The notes beneath the pieces are model-generated. The model ran no database searches, was not told the origin of the DNA, and saw only the letters and a program-made list of their open reading frames with translations. The translations under genes and the position numbers were made by a program. From contig CAZVWH010000023.1 in NCBI GenBank assembly GCA_964631175.1, positions 1-33,408 on the forward strand: a stretch of 33,408 nt of DNA, in the 5' to 3' direction. Origin of the DNA: CAZVWH01 sp964631175. GTDB taxonomy: Bacteria > Planctomycetota > Phycisphaerae > Sedimentisphaerales > Anaerobacaceae. This document shows, piece after piece, positions 15,754 to 22,303 of the stretch (position 1 is the first letter of the stretch; each line of letters opens with the position of its first letter).

Positions 15754-17184
15754 TTATCCCTTAACACAGATCAGAGGCTCAAGTTTAGCAACTTTCTTGG
15801 CAAGCTCAGCTTTGTCGGTGGCGTCAACAACATCGTTTACATCCTTATAAGCGCCCGGGGCCTCTTCGGCAATACCACGATTAGATGCACCTCGAACGAT
15901 AATACCTTTTTGGGCAAGCTCTCTTAAAACATCCTTGCCAAGCCATCTTTTTGTCGCCTGTTTTCGGCTCATAGCTCTGCCGGCACCGTGACAGCAGGAA
16001 CCAAAGGAAAGTGACATACCTTTCTCCGTACCAGTCAGTATATAAGATGCGGTGCCCATAGTACCGCCTATAAGAACAGGTTGGCCCGCTTTTTTAAGGT
16101 CAGCCGGCAGTGACGGATGACCCGGTCCAAAAGCACGAGTGGCCCCTTTGCGGTGCACATATAACTTTTTTGATTTCCCGTTCACTGTGTGCTCTTCAAT
16201 CTTGCAGGTATTGTGAGATACATCATAAAGCAGACGCAGATTACTCTTTGGAAAAACATCGCTGAAAACCTGCCTGACTAAATGCGTTAGAACCTGACGA
16301 TTCGCCACAGCACAGTTAATACCGCATCTCATCGCTCCCAAATACTGCTGGCCGACTTCGGAATTAATCGGTGCGCAGGCCAGGTCTTTCTCCGGCAATT
16401 CTATTCCCATTTTCTGAGCCGTCTTGACCATCCTCGGAAGAAAATCGGTCGCTATCTGATGGCCGAGTCCTCTGGAGCCGCAATGGATGCTTACAATAAT
16501 ATCATTTAGACGCAGACCAAAAACTTCGGCGCAATTGGTATTATAGATTTCAGTGACTTTTTGTACTTCCAGATAATGGTTGCCGGAGCCGAGTGTCCCG
16601 ACCTCGTCTTCCTGACGTTTCTTGGCATGATCCGAAACGTATCTTGGTTCAGCGCCTGTCATTCGTCCATTTTCTTCGGTACGCTGGAGGTCATCTTTTG
16701 TTCCATAGCCATGCTCAACAGCCCATTGTCCCCCTTCTCGGAGCATTTCGTCCATTTCCCTTCCGGAGAGACGAAGCTTGCCTCTGCTGCCTAAGCCGGC
16801 TGGTATGCGTCGAGCCAACAGATCTGCGAGCTTGTTTCTTAAAGGCTCAATATCATCAAATGTAAGGCCGGTACATAGCGAGCGGATACCACAGGATATG
16901 TCGAAGCCCACACCTCCTGCGGAGATGATGCCGCCCTTGTCTGCGTCAAAACCAGCCACCCCCCCTATCGGAAAGCCATAGCCCCAGTGCGCATCAGGCA
17001 TTGCGTATGAAGCCCTAACTATACCGGGCAGTTTAGCGACGTTCGACGCCTGCTCAAGAACCTTTTCGTCCATATCTTTTATGAGCTTTTCATCGGCAAA
17101 GATAATAACCGGCACCTGCATTTTACCTTCGGGTTCTATGTACCACTGGTAATCAGAACGTCTTTTTAATTTCTCGATATTCAA
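15754..17184 (-). CDS. rtcB: RtcB-family RNA ligase (3'-phosphate/5'-OH)
   Basis: 476-residue GTP- and Mn-dependent RNA ligase that joins RNA 2',3'-cyclic phosphate or 3'-phosphate ends to 5'-OH ends. The family motifs are all present: PDAHWGYGFPIGGVA (about 61-75), GGVGFDISCGIR with the metal Cys, GSGNHYLEVQ, HCGSRGLGHQ, NTCKIEEH, GTMGTASYIL, and SFGSCCHGAGRAMSR with H399 as the guanylylated histidine. The length is normal. The archease gene, whose product speeds RtcB turnover, lies just upstream on the same strand with a 102-base spacer. This is an RNA repair or splicing module; no intron-bearing tRNA gene is in the window to suggest a specific target. Confidence 0.97.
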   Translation of the reverse strand: MNIEKLKRRSDYQWYIEPEGKMQVPVIIFADEKLIKDMDEKVLEQASNVAKLPGIVRASYAMPDAHWGYGFPIGGVAGFDADKGGIISAGGVGFDISCGIRSLCTGLTFDDIEPLRNKLADLLARRIPAGLGSRGKLRLSGREMDEMLREGGQWAVEHGYGTKDDLQRTEENGRMTGAEPRYVSDHAKKRQEDEVGTLGSGNHYLEVQKVTEIYNTNCAEVFGLRLNDIIVSIHCGSRGLGHQIATDFLPRMVKTAQKMGIELPEKDLACAPINSEVGQQYLGAMRCGINCAVANRQVLTHLVRQVFSDVFPKSNLRLLYDVSHNTCKIEEHTVNGKSKKLYVHRKGATRAFGPGHPSLPADLKKAGQPVLIGGTMGTASYILTGTEKGMSLSFGSCCHGAGRAMSRKQATKRWLGKDVLRELAQKGIIVRGASNRGIAEEAPGAYKDVNDVVDATDKAELAKKVAKLEPLICVKG

Positions 17185-17194
17185 TTCGCACCTG

Positions 17195-17275
17195 AAACAG
17201 AAGTCAGACGTCAGAAGTCTGCTTTCTGTAATCTGTTTTCTTTCTTCTGTCTTCTGTTTTCTGTCTTCTGAATTC
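17195..17275. repeat. Short-word intergenic repeat (TTCTGTCTTCTG type)
   Basis: The spacer between archease and rtcB is almost entirely degenerate copies of AGAAGTCAG/TTCTGTCTTCTG. AGAAGTCAGACGTCAGAAG comes first, then about seven T/C-rich copies such as TTTCTGTAATCTG and TTCTGTTTTCTG in opposite sense. Left and right parts are roughly inverted and could fold. If the genes share a transcript, this RNA sits before the rtcB start. Confidence 0.7.
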
Positions 17276-17286
17276 TTTTAGTAAAA

Positions 17287-17709
17287 TTATACATCTACGA
17301 TACACTGTACCAGCCAGTTTCCGCTTTTATCCTGCTGCACCTTCAAATCCGCGTATGTTGCAGCTTTGACTTCCACAGCAGGACTATGTTTTTTCAAGTC
17401 TATCTGTTCGCCCCAGGCTTTAGCCTGAAGGCGCTGGTCTTTAATACTGATATTGAATTTGCCGAACAGCATGTGTCGGGTCGCTATCTCGTAGATCAAA
17501 GCATTTAACCAGCTTATAAAGAGCAATTCATCGTCCTGCTCATGGCAGTTAATCTCGACCATTTCTTTTGGTTCCACCGTTTTCAAATCAGTGATAACCG
17601 CTGTCAAAGCCATAGCAGCCTGACTGAAAGCCTCTTCTTTGGTTGGCCCAAAACCGCGAATGCCCATATCAGCCGGATGTGAATAATGTTCCCAGTACGT
17701 TCTGCTCAT
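17287..17709 (-). CDS. Archease
   Basis: 140-residue archease, the small cofactor that promotes guanylylation and multiple turnover of RtcB. The N-terminal metal-site signature SHPADMGIRGFG includes D14. The middle has the typical A..A..A.t.vi.dl segment, then LLFISWLNALIYE and the C-terminal strand set KHSPAVEVKAATY with QCIVDV at the end. Length is that of the family. It lies upstream of rtcB on the same strand, the usual functional pairing. The ATG at 17707-17709 begins at the conserved N-terminus. Confidence 0.95.
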   Translation of the reverse strand: MSRTYWEHYSHPADMGIRGFGPTKEEAFSQAAMALTAVITDLKTVEPKEMVEINCHEQDDELLFISWLNALIYEIATRHMLFGKFNISIKDQRLQAKAWGEQIDLKKHSPAVEVKAATYADLKVQQDKSGNWLVQCIVDV

Positions 17710-17714
17710 AAGAT

Positions 17715-17767
17715 TAACAAATGAGTTGATTGGCGGATTAATTGATTGGTAACTAATTCGTCAATTT
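17715..17767. repeat. Short-word repeat (GATTGGTAACTAATTCG type) at the GH57 3' end
   Basis: Degenerate words GATTGGCGGATTAATTGATTGG, CTAATTCGTCAATTTACTAATTCG (shown in pieces: GATTAATTGATTGG, ACTAATTCG twice) fill the spacer between GH57 and archease and run into the GH57 coding end. The last codons of GH57 (SKLTN) are written by this repeat. Confidence 0.5.
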
Positions 17768-19030
17768 ACTAATTCGCTTCTCTGTTGCCTGCATTATTGT
17801 CGGGTCAGGGACAATTGGAATATCTAAAGACTGCCGTTTTATTTGCTGAAGGGCCTTGCTGCACCGAGAATTCAAATTATCCAGCACATTCATAAAATTG
17901 ATGTACGCTTCATAAGGCGAATTAAAAGGATTGAAATATTTATGCACATCACCATCGGAAAACCATTTTGTGCACATGTAATAGAAATGGTCGGATATCT
18001 GCAGCTTTCTCCAGTCAGAGATTATTTCTTTGTCGTTTGTACTTTTGACCTTACTTTCCAGTTTATAAAGCTCACTAAGGGCGTTTTGTTGCATATGGTT
18101 GCCCAGCCAGGCGGAAAGATCTCTCTCAATATCAGCCCAGCTTATAGTGTAGGGAACGTCAATTACACCAACCGCGTCGTAGGCGGCGACCACCTCAGAA
18201 GGCGTCTTGAAGTCGTTGTGCGGGTGCTTTAGAATTTCGTCCGGCAGATGCCGCATAAAATTGAATATCCCTGTATCGGCCCATTGATGTTCGCCAAAGG
18301 TTTCGTAATCCATAAAAAGGTTCACCGTATAGCCGTTACCGTTGACGGCGTTGACCCAGGTAGCAAATCTGTCAGCATTAAGAGGCCATTGGCTCCAGGC
18401 TCTATTGGAAAACCTGAAAGCTATATCATCACTAAGACGGTAGTTTTTCAGCAGCAACTTCAGTCTGCTATCACTAACCGGACGGTACACGAAGTCGGGG
18501 CTTCTATAGCCCATGATATGGTCCGCACCTTCGGTCAGTATTGCATCGAAGCTATCCATCTTACCAATAAGCTCAGCTAAAGCATTGTTATAGATAAGCT
18601 CAGTGTTTCTGAAGACACGAGGTGTCTGGCCGAAGAAATGCTGTATAGCCTGTCTATGAGACTTAATCTGCTCGATAAATTCATCCTGCGAGTACAAAAA
18701 GCTTAAGCTGTGGAAATAAGTTTCCGTGAGGAACTCCACACAGCCGGTGCCGGCTAATTCCTGAAAACTGGCCAGAACATGCGGAGCATACAATTGTAAC
18801 TGCTCCAGCAATACGCCGGTTATACTAAACGATATTTTAAATCTGCCTTGGTGCTTTTTGATCAGCTCAAGCAACAGCAAATTTGTCGGCAAGTAGCACT
18901 TGTTTGCGACCTTTTTACATATCTCGGAGTTCTTTACATTGTCGAAATACTTGCTGTCACTGTCGAAAACGGTATAGCGTCTCAGCCTATAAGGCTGATG
19001 TACCTGAAAATAAAAACACACCGACGCCAT
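17753..19030 (-). CDS. GH57-family glycoside hydrolase (alpha-amylase type)
   Basis: 425-residue (beta/alpha)7-barrel glycosidase of family GH57, acting on alpha-glucans. The family motifs are visible: H11-Q-P (FQVHQPYR), the nucleophile E144 in FRNTELIYNN, and the acid D241 in NLFMDYETFGEH. The region LTEGADHIMGYRSPDFVY is also typical of the AmyA-like group. There is no signal peptide, so it acts in the cytoplasm, probably on glycogen-like polymer or maltooligosaccharide. AAGGAG lies ~9 bases before the ATG. The upstream leader holds a hairpin (19058-19091). The last residues derive from an intergenic word-repeat. Precise linkage specificity is not readable. Confidence 0.9.
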   Translation of the reverse strand: MASVCFYFQVHQPYRLRRYTVFDSDSKYFDNVKNSEICKKVANKCYLPTNLLLLELIKKHQGRFKISFSITGVLLEQLQLYAPHVLASFQELAGTGCVEFLTETYFHSLSFLYSQDEFIEQIKSHRQAIQHFFGQTPRVFRNTELIYNNALAELIGKMDSFDAILTEGADHIMGYRSPDFVYRPVSDSRLKLLLKNYRLSDDIAFRFSNRAWSQWPLNADRFATWVNAVNGNGYTVNLFMDYETFGEHQWADTGIFNFMRHLPDEILKHPHNDFKTPSEVVAAYDAVGVIDVPYTISWADIERDLSAWLGNHMQQNALSELYKLESKVKSTNDKEIISDWRKLQISDHFYYMCTKWFSDGDVHKYFNPFNSPYEAYINFMNVLDNLNSRCSKALQQIKRQSLDIPIVPDPTIMQATEKRISKLTN

Positions 19031-19057
19031 AATACGTACTCCTTTTTGTATTAGGCA

Positions 19058-19091
19058 CCCCCCTGCTTTCTTGCAAAAGCAAGAAGTGGGG
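19058..19091. promoter_or_regulatory. Hairpin in the GH57 leader
   Basis: TTCTTGC (19068-19074) pairs with GCAAGAA (19079-19085) around an AAAA loop, and the flanking CCCC/GGGG extends the stem with a short bulge. On the minus strand it is followed by TGCCTAATACAAAAA. It lies 28 bases before the GH57 ATG, so it may be a terminator of the upstream transcript or a leader structure. Confidence 0.45.
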
Positions 19092-19189
19092 TTTACAGCC
19101 TGTACAGAGAAACCAGATTTGGCTACCTGCGAAAATTATACTCAACTGAAAGGCGCTCTGCAACTTCAAAAATATATGCGTAGTCTCAA

Positions 19190-19206
19190 ATCCGCCAGTG
19201 GCGGAT
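19190..19206. repeat. Short palindrome downstream of glutamine synthetase
   Basis: ATCCGCC/GGCGGAT, 7-bp stem, AGT loop, 50 bases past the glnA stop on the minus strand. It may help to end that transcript; no clear T-run follows. Confidence 0.4.
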
Positions 19207-19255
19207 AAGGCAGTGAAACGTTTACCTATGTATCATGCTGCTACCGCCGAGGAAA

Positions 19256-20584
19256 TTAGAATATATCCAAATATGTTTCAATCTCCCAATTAGTAACCTG
19301 CTTTTTAAATTCATCCCATTCCTTTGTCTTTACATCAATATATCTTTCAAACAGATGTTCGCCGAGGGCCTGCGGCAGAATTTTGTCATTTTTCAGTGCA
19401 TCCATAGCTTCGGCCAGTGATGTCGGCAAAAGGCCGATATTTTTCTTAACCAGACTTTCGCCGTCGAGCTGATAGATATTTTCTTCGACCGGCTCTGGCG
19501 GGGCCAGGTCATCTTTGATTCCATCCAGTCCTGCCTTTAGCATAACCGCAAATGCCAGGTAAGGATTACAGCTTGGGTCGGGACATCGCAGCTCTATTCT
19601 GGCAGCTTCCTGTTTTTGCCCGAACCACTTGGGCACCCTCAATAATGCTGAACGATTCATAGCAGCCCAGGTAATATACACCGGGGCCTCGAAGCCGGAT
19701 ACCAATCTTTTATAGGAGTTGACGGTGGGACATAAAATTGCACACATTGCATTGATGTGCTTTATCTGTCCAGCAATAAAATTACATGCGATTTTAGACA
19801 GATTATATTGGTGCTCTTTGTTGTAAAAGGCATTTGTTTTCGTCTTGATGTCAAACAAACTCTGATGAACGTGCATTCCGGAGCCGGGTTTATCCATTAT
19901 TGGCTTCGGCATAAACGTGGCGTGTAAATTGTACATTTGAGCAATCTTCTTGGCTGTGTATTTTAATGTCACAACCTTGTCTGCTATATCCAGACAGTGT
20001 CCATAGTGAAAATCTATTTCATATTGTCCGAAGCCGACCTCGTGATGAGATGCTTCAACGTCAATTGCGAAATTCTCCAGAGCTGCGATTATTCTTTTTA
20101 TGACCTTGTACCCTTCGTGAGAAGAAAGGTCAAAATAGCTGCCGTAGTCTATGGGCGTAGTCCTTTTTGGACCATCGACTCTAAATAAATAGAATTCCGG
20201 CTCCGGCCCAACGTTATATTTATAGCCTTGGTTTTCTGCTTCGGCAGCCGCTTGTTTAAGGATAAATCTTGGGTCGCCGCCGAATGGTTTGCCGTCTGAC
20301 CGGTAGATATCACATATCAATCTTGCTGTTTTACCATCTTCGGTCAGCCAGGGTACAACGGCGTAAGTTGCCGTATCGGGCACAAGATATAGGTCGCTCT
20401 CCTGTATCCTGGCGAAGCCTTCGATGGAAGAGCCGTCAAACCAAACCCCATCGGTTAGGGCATCTCTTAATTCTTCAACCGGTATGATAACTTCCTTTAT
20501 AACGCCCAACAAATCAGTGAATTGAAGGGTGATAAATTTTATTTCATCCTTTTTCACCTGCTCTAAGACCGTTTGAATGTCCAT
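19256..20584 (-). CDS. glnA: Glutamine synthetase, type I (alpha subtype)
   Basis: 442-residue GSI that makes glutamine from glutamate, ammonia and ATP as a dodecamer. Signatures seen: FDGSSIEGF near residue 50, GPEPEFYLF, EASHHEVGFGQYEIDF, KPGSGMHVHQSL with the catalytic His, NSYKRLVSGFEAP and ELRCPDPSCNPYLAFA. The length of ~440, without the extra segment of E. coli-type GSI-beta (~469 residues), fits GSI-alpha, which is usually feedback-regulated rather than adenylylated; this is inference from length. AAGGA lies 8 bases before the ATG. No glnB or other nitrogen gene is adjacent. Confidence 0.96.
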   Translation of the reverse strand: MDIQTVLEQVKKDEIKFITLQFTDLLGVIKEVIIPVEELRDALTDGVWFDGSSIEGFARIQESDLYLVPDTATYAVVPWLTEDGKTARLICDIYRSDGKPFGGDPRFILKQAAAEAENQGYKYNVGPEPEFYLFRVDGPKRTTPIDYGSYFDLSSHEGYKVIKRIIAALENFAIDVEASHHEVGFGQYEIDFHYGHCLDIADKVVTLKYTAKKIAQMYNLHATFMPKPIMDKPGSGMHVHQSLFDIKTKTNAFYNKEHQYNLSKIACNFIAGQIKHINAMCAILCPTVNSYKRLVSGFEAPVYITWAAMNRSALLRVPKWFGQKQEAARIELRCPDPSCNPYLAFAVMLKAGLDGIKDDLAPPEPVEENIYQLDGESLVKKNIGLLPTSLAEAMDALKNDKILPQALGEHLFERYIDVKTKEWDEFKKQVTNWEIETYLDIF

Positions 20585-20765
20585 TTAGATTTCCTTCTTG
20601 CAGATAGTTTCGCTTATATCATATTTCGATTGAGCTATTCTGGCCTCTGTGGGAAAAACTGCAAGAGAAATTTCGAAGATTCAATCTATTCAGTGGGAAA
20701 ATGGTATGCACAACAAACTCTCCATTAGTAAATAGGCGATGCAGAAAATTCCTACAAAAAGCACA

Positions 20766-20816
20766 GAAAGATCAAATCTTTTTTAATCGGAACTGGACTT
20801 TTTAAATGTGAAATTA
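20766..20816. repeat. Flanking direct repeat, left copy (degenerate)
   Basis: AAAGATCAA, AATCTTTTTTAATC (20775-20788) and TTTTTAAATGTGAAATTATG recur in the same order and orientation at 21266-21327, on the other side of the aspartyl-protease gene. The 14-base core is identical in both copies. Confidence 0.5.
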
Positions 20817-20835
20817 TGGGTGTTAGAGATGATTC

Positions 20836-21222
20836 TTATTGTTTTAATCTTCTCGAAAAGGAATATAACAATAGGGGGGTTGGTTTGAGCTTTTGCGTTG
20901 TTGGATCGACTTCAAATCCCATAACTTCCAAGACTACCACACCAAGTAATACTTTATCTATAAAATCAGATATCCAAACATCAAAGGGTGACTCTTTGCC
21001 TTTGAGCTTTATCCATGCTCTGCCTCTCGATATTTTTATGGTTCCTGCCCCAGTCTTAACTTTTTCTTCCGTAAAAGGTTTGATTCCCAGCGCATCGGCA
21101 AGTTTTTTAGGCAAAGTAGTCAAACTTGCTCCGGTATCTACTAGCGCCTTTACTTTCTTGGAATGTTTTTTCTCTAAATCACTAACCTCAATATTAATCC
21201 ACGAGTGTCCCATTTTATACAA
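20836..21222 (-). CDS. Retropepsin-like (clan AA) aspartyl protease
   Basis: 128-residue single-domain protein of the bacterial retropepsin-like family. It shows the catalytic ALVDTGAS (DTG at residues 29-31), a beta-hairpin flap region, and the second hallmark VLLGVVVLEVMGFEVD near residues 92-107, where clan AA proteins have a hydrophobic-hydrophobic-Gly motif. Like retroviral proteases it would work as a homodimer. There is no signal peptide. Physiological substrates of such stand-alone bacterial proteins are unknown. The ATG at residue 4 is an alternative start. Degenerate direct repeats of ~50 bases flank the gene (20766-20816, 21266-21327), so it may be a duplicated or inserted unit. 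Confidence 0.85.
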   Translation of the reverse strand: MYKMGHSWINIEVSDLEKKHSKKVKALVDTGASLTTLPKKLADALGIKPFTEEKVKTGAGTIKISRGRAWIKLKGKESPFDVWISDFIDKVLLGVVVLEVMGFEVDPTTQKLKPTPLLLYSFSRRLKQ

Positions 21223-21265
21223 CCCTATGATAAATATTTAAGCCTTTATTACTCGAATTTACAAA

Positions 21266-21327
21266 AAAAGATCAACAAAGTCAATCTTTTTTAATCCATG
21301 TTTATTTTTTGTTAAAAGTGAATCTAT
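21266..21327. repeat. Flanking direct repeat, right copy (degenerate)
   Basis: Carries AAAGATCAA, AATCTTTTTTAATC (21283-21296) and TTGTTAAAAGTGAATCTATG, matching the left copy at 20766-20816. An 8-base insertion and several changes separate the two. Confidence 0.5.
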
Positions 21328-21334
21328 GCTAATT

Positions 21335-21462
21335 GGCGTCGATTATTATGGTGTCGCCTTTAATAAATTCCCTGGGGGTTCATTACAAAGTTTCTCTAAC
21401 TCACGGATGGCAAATTCGTGTTGATCATGTGTCTGTTCAATTCGGATATAACAAGTCTTAAG
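21335..21462 (-). pseudogene. Degraded coding relic with ClpB-like tail
   Basis: On the minus strand one open stretch between two stops reads ...CYIRIEQTHDQHEFAIRELEK followed by LCNEPP. After a one-base shift the frame continues REFIKGDTIIIDAN and stops. The tail resembles the end of the neighbouring ClpB (KFAEGDTVKVDAN), and at the DNA level about 43 bases (21335-21377) align with 22332-22374 at roughly 70% identity by eye. There is no start codon. It could be a decayed gene or a diverged copy of the clpB 3' end; it is too short to settle. Confidence 0.35.
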
Positions 21463-21495
21463 CCTGTTTTATTTGTCACAAGCCGTAAAAAATAG

Positions 21496-21634
21496 GTAAG
21501 CGTTCACGGGAAAACCGCATTTTTGTCATTGCGAGCGAAGCGAAGCAATCTAAAATCGTACGTTTTTGAGATTGCTTCGGCCTAAAGGCCTCGCAATGAC
21601 ACAAAAACGCCTTATTTTCTGTGTGAACGGTTAC
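21496..21634. repeat. MITE-like long palindromic element
   Basis: A ~139-base imperfect inverted repeat. The outer arms are GTAAGCGTTCACGG / GTGAACGGTTAC. The inner arms are TTTTTGTCATTGCGAG with GCGAAGCAATCT, pairing with AGATTGCTTCGG and CTCGCAATGACA. The centre is ~17 bases. The GTCATTGCGAG...GCAATCT palindrome is a repeat type I recognise from many environmental genomes. It has no ORF of its own. It overlaps the 3' end of the HEPN-like gene and supplies its last ~7 codons and stop. Confidence 0.75.
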
Positions 21635-22283
21635 GTGAATAGTAGCTCCAGTCATTCCCATGGACTATTTTATGTCGTGTTTCATCAAACTGTACAAGCC
21701 TTTCCCTTTCATAAGAATAACCCATGCTAATCCATTTATCCCCTTTCGGTGGAGCTATTTTGTGCAATAGATCCAACTTGTAAAGCAATGACTCCCGTTC
21801 TACTTTAGATTTCAATAAGTCCTGAATTTCGGCATTGAGGAGGTCTTTATATGATTGTGTTTTATAAGCTCGAAGTTCGATCTTTTTCCTTTCAACGTAA
21901 CACTCCCAAGACCACGGGGAAGATAGCGACGTGACAGTTAAATAACCATAGACGCACGCATCTAATATACTGTGAGCGAATACTATGCATGCAGCGTCAA
22001 CCGAACTCTGGGCTGTGTTTAAAGTATTCTGCAGAAGTTCAGGCAGCTTTTGCTTAACAATGTTGATGTATTCATCAACCTTATCGGGCTCTTTTAAAAA
22101 ACCGGACAGTTCCCCCGATTGGTACATCTGAACAAATATTTGCCAGTTTGCTTCCATCTGCCTTTTAGCTCCGGCATGTAGCCCACTAGTAGCCACGGTA
22201 TAAAAAGTCGACAACCTGCCCAAAAGGGAAACGGTGGTGGCAAATACACGGCAGAGTTCCTTTGTTGCTGGATCAATGTCCAT
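21612..22283 (-). CDS. HEPN-like hypothetical protein downstream of clpB
   Basis: 223-residue, largely helical cytoplasmic protein that I do not recognise as a named family. Near the C-terminus it has R203-HKIV-H208-G, the R-x4-H pattern (RHxIVHG) that forms the RNase site of many HEPN proteins, including the RiboL-PSP type, so an RNase or toxin-like role is possible. Earlier parts show FAHSILDACVYGYL and VERESLLYKLDLLHKI. The last ~7 residues (RNRSHRK) are encoded by a palindromic element and probably replace the original end. GAGGTGAG lies ~7 bases before the ATG. The gene starts 20 bases after the clpB stop and is likely co-transcribed. No antitoxin gene is visible. Confidence 0.6.
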   Translation of the reverse strand: MDIDPATKELCRVFATTVSLLGRLSTFYTVATSGLHAGAKRQMEANWQIFVQMYQSGELSGFLKEPDKVDEYINIVKQKLPELLQNTLNTAQSSVDAACIVFAHSILDACVYGYLTVTSLSSPWSWECYVERKKIELRAYKTQSYKDLLNAEIQDLLKSKVERESLLYKLDLLHKIAPPKGDKWISMGYSYERERLVQFDETRHKIVHGNDWSYYSRNRSHRK

Positions 22284-22303
22284 TTTGACTCACCTCTTTA
22301 AAT

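Larger units (their letters stand above)
21223..21611. other. Intergenic region with repeats and a gene relic
   Basis: About 390 bases holding, in order, the right flanking repeat of the protease gene, a degraded coding segment (21335-21462) and most of a long palindromic element (21496-21634). No intact gene, tRNA or clear promoter is seen. Confidence 0.6.

Noticed and set aside
21476..21661. Small minus-strand open frame over the palindrome at 21496-21634
   Set aside because: It is a by-product of the inverted repeat and has no ribosome site or family match.
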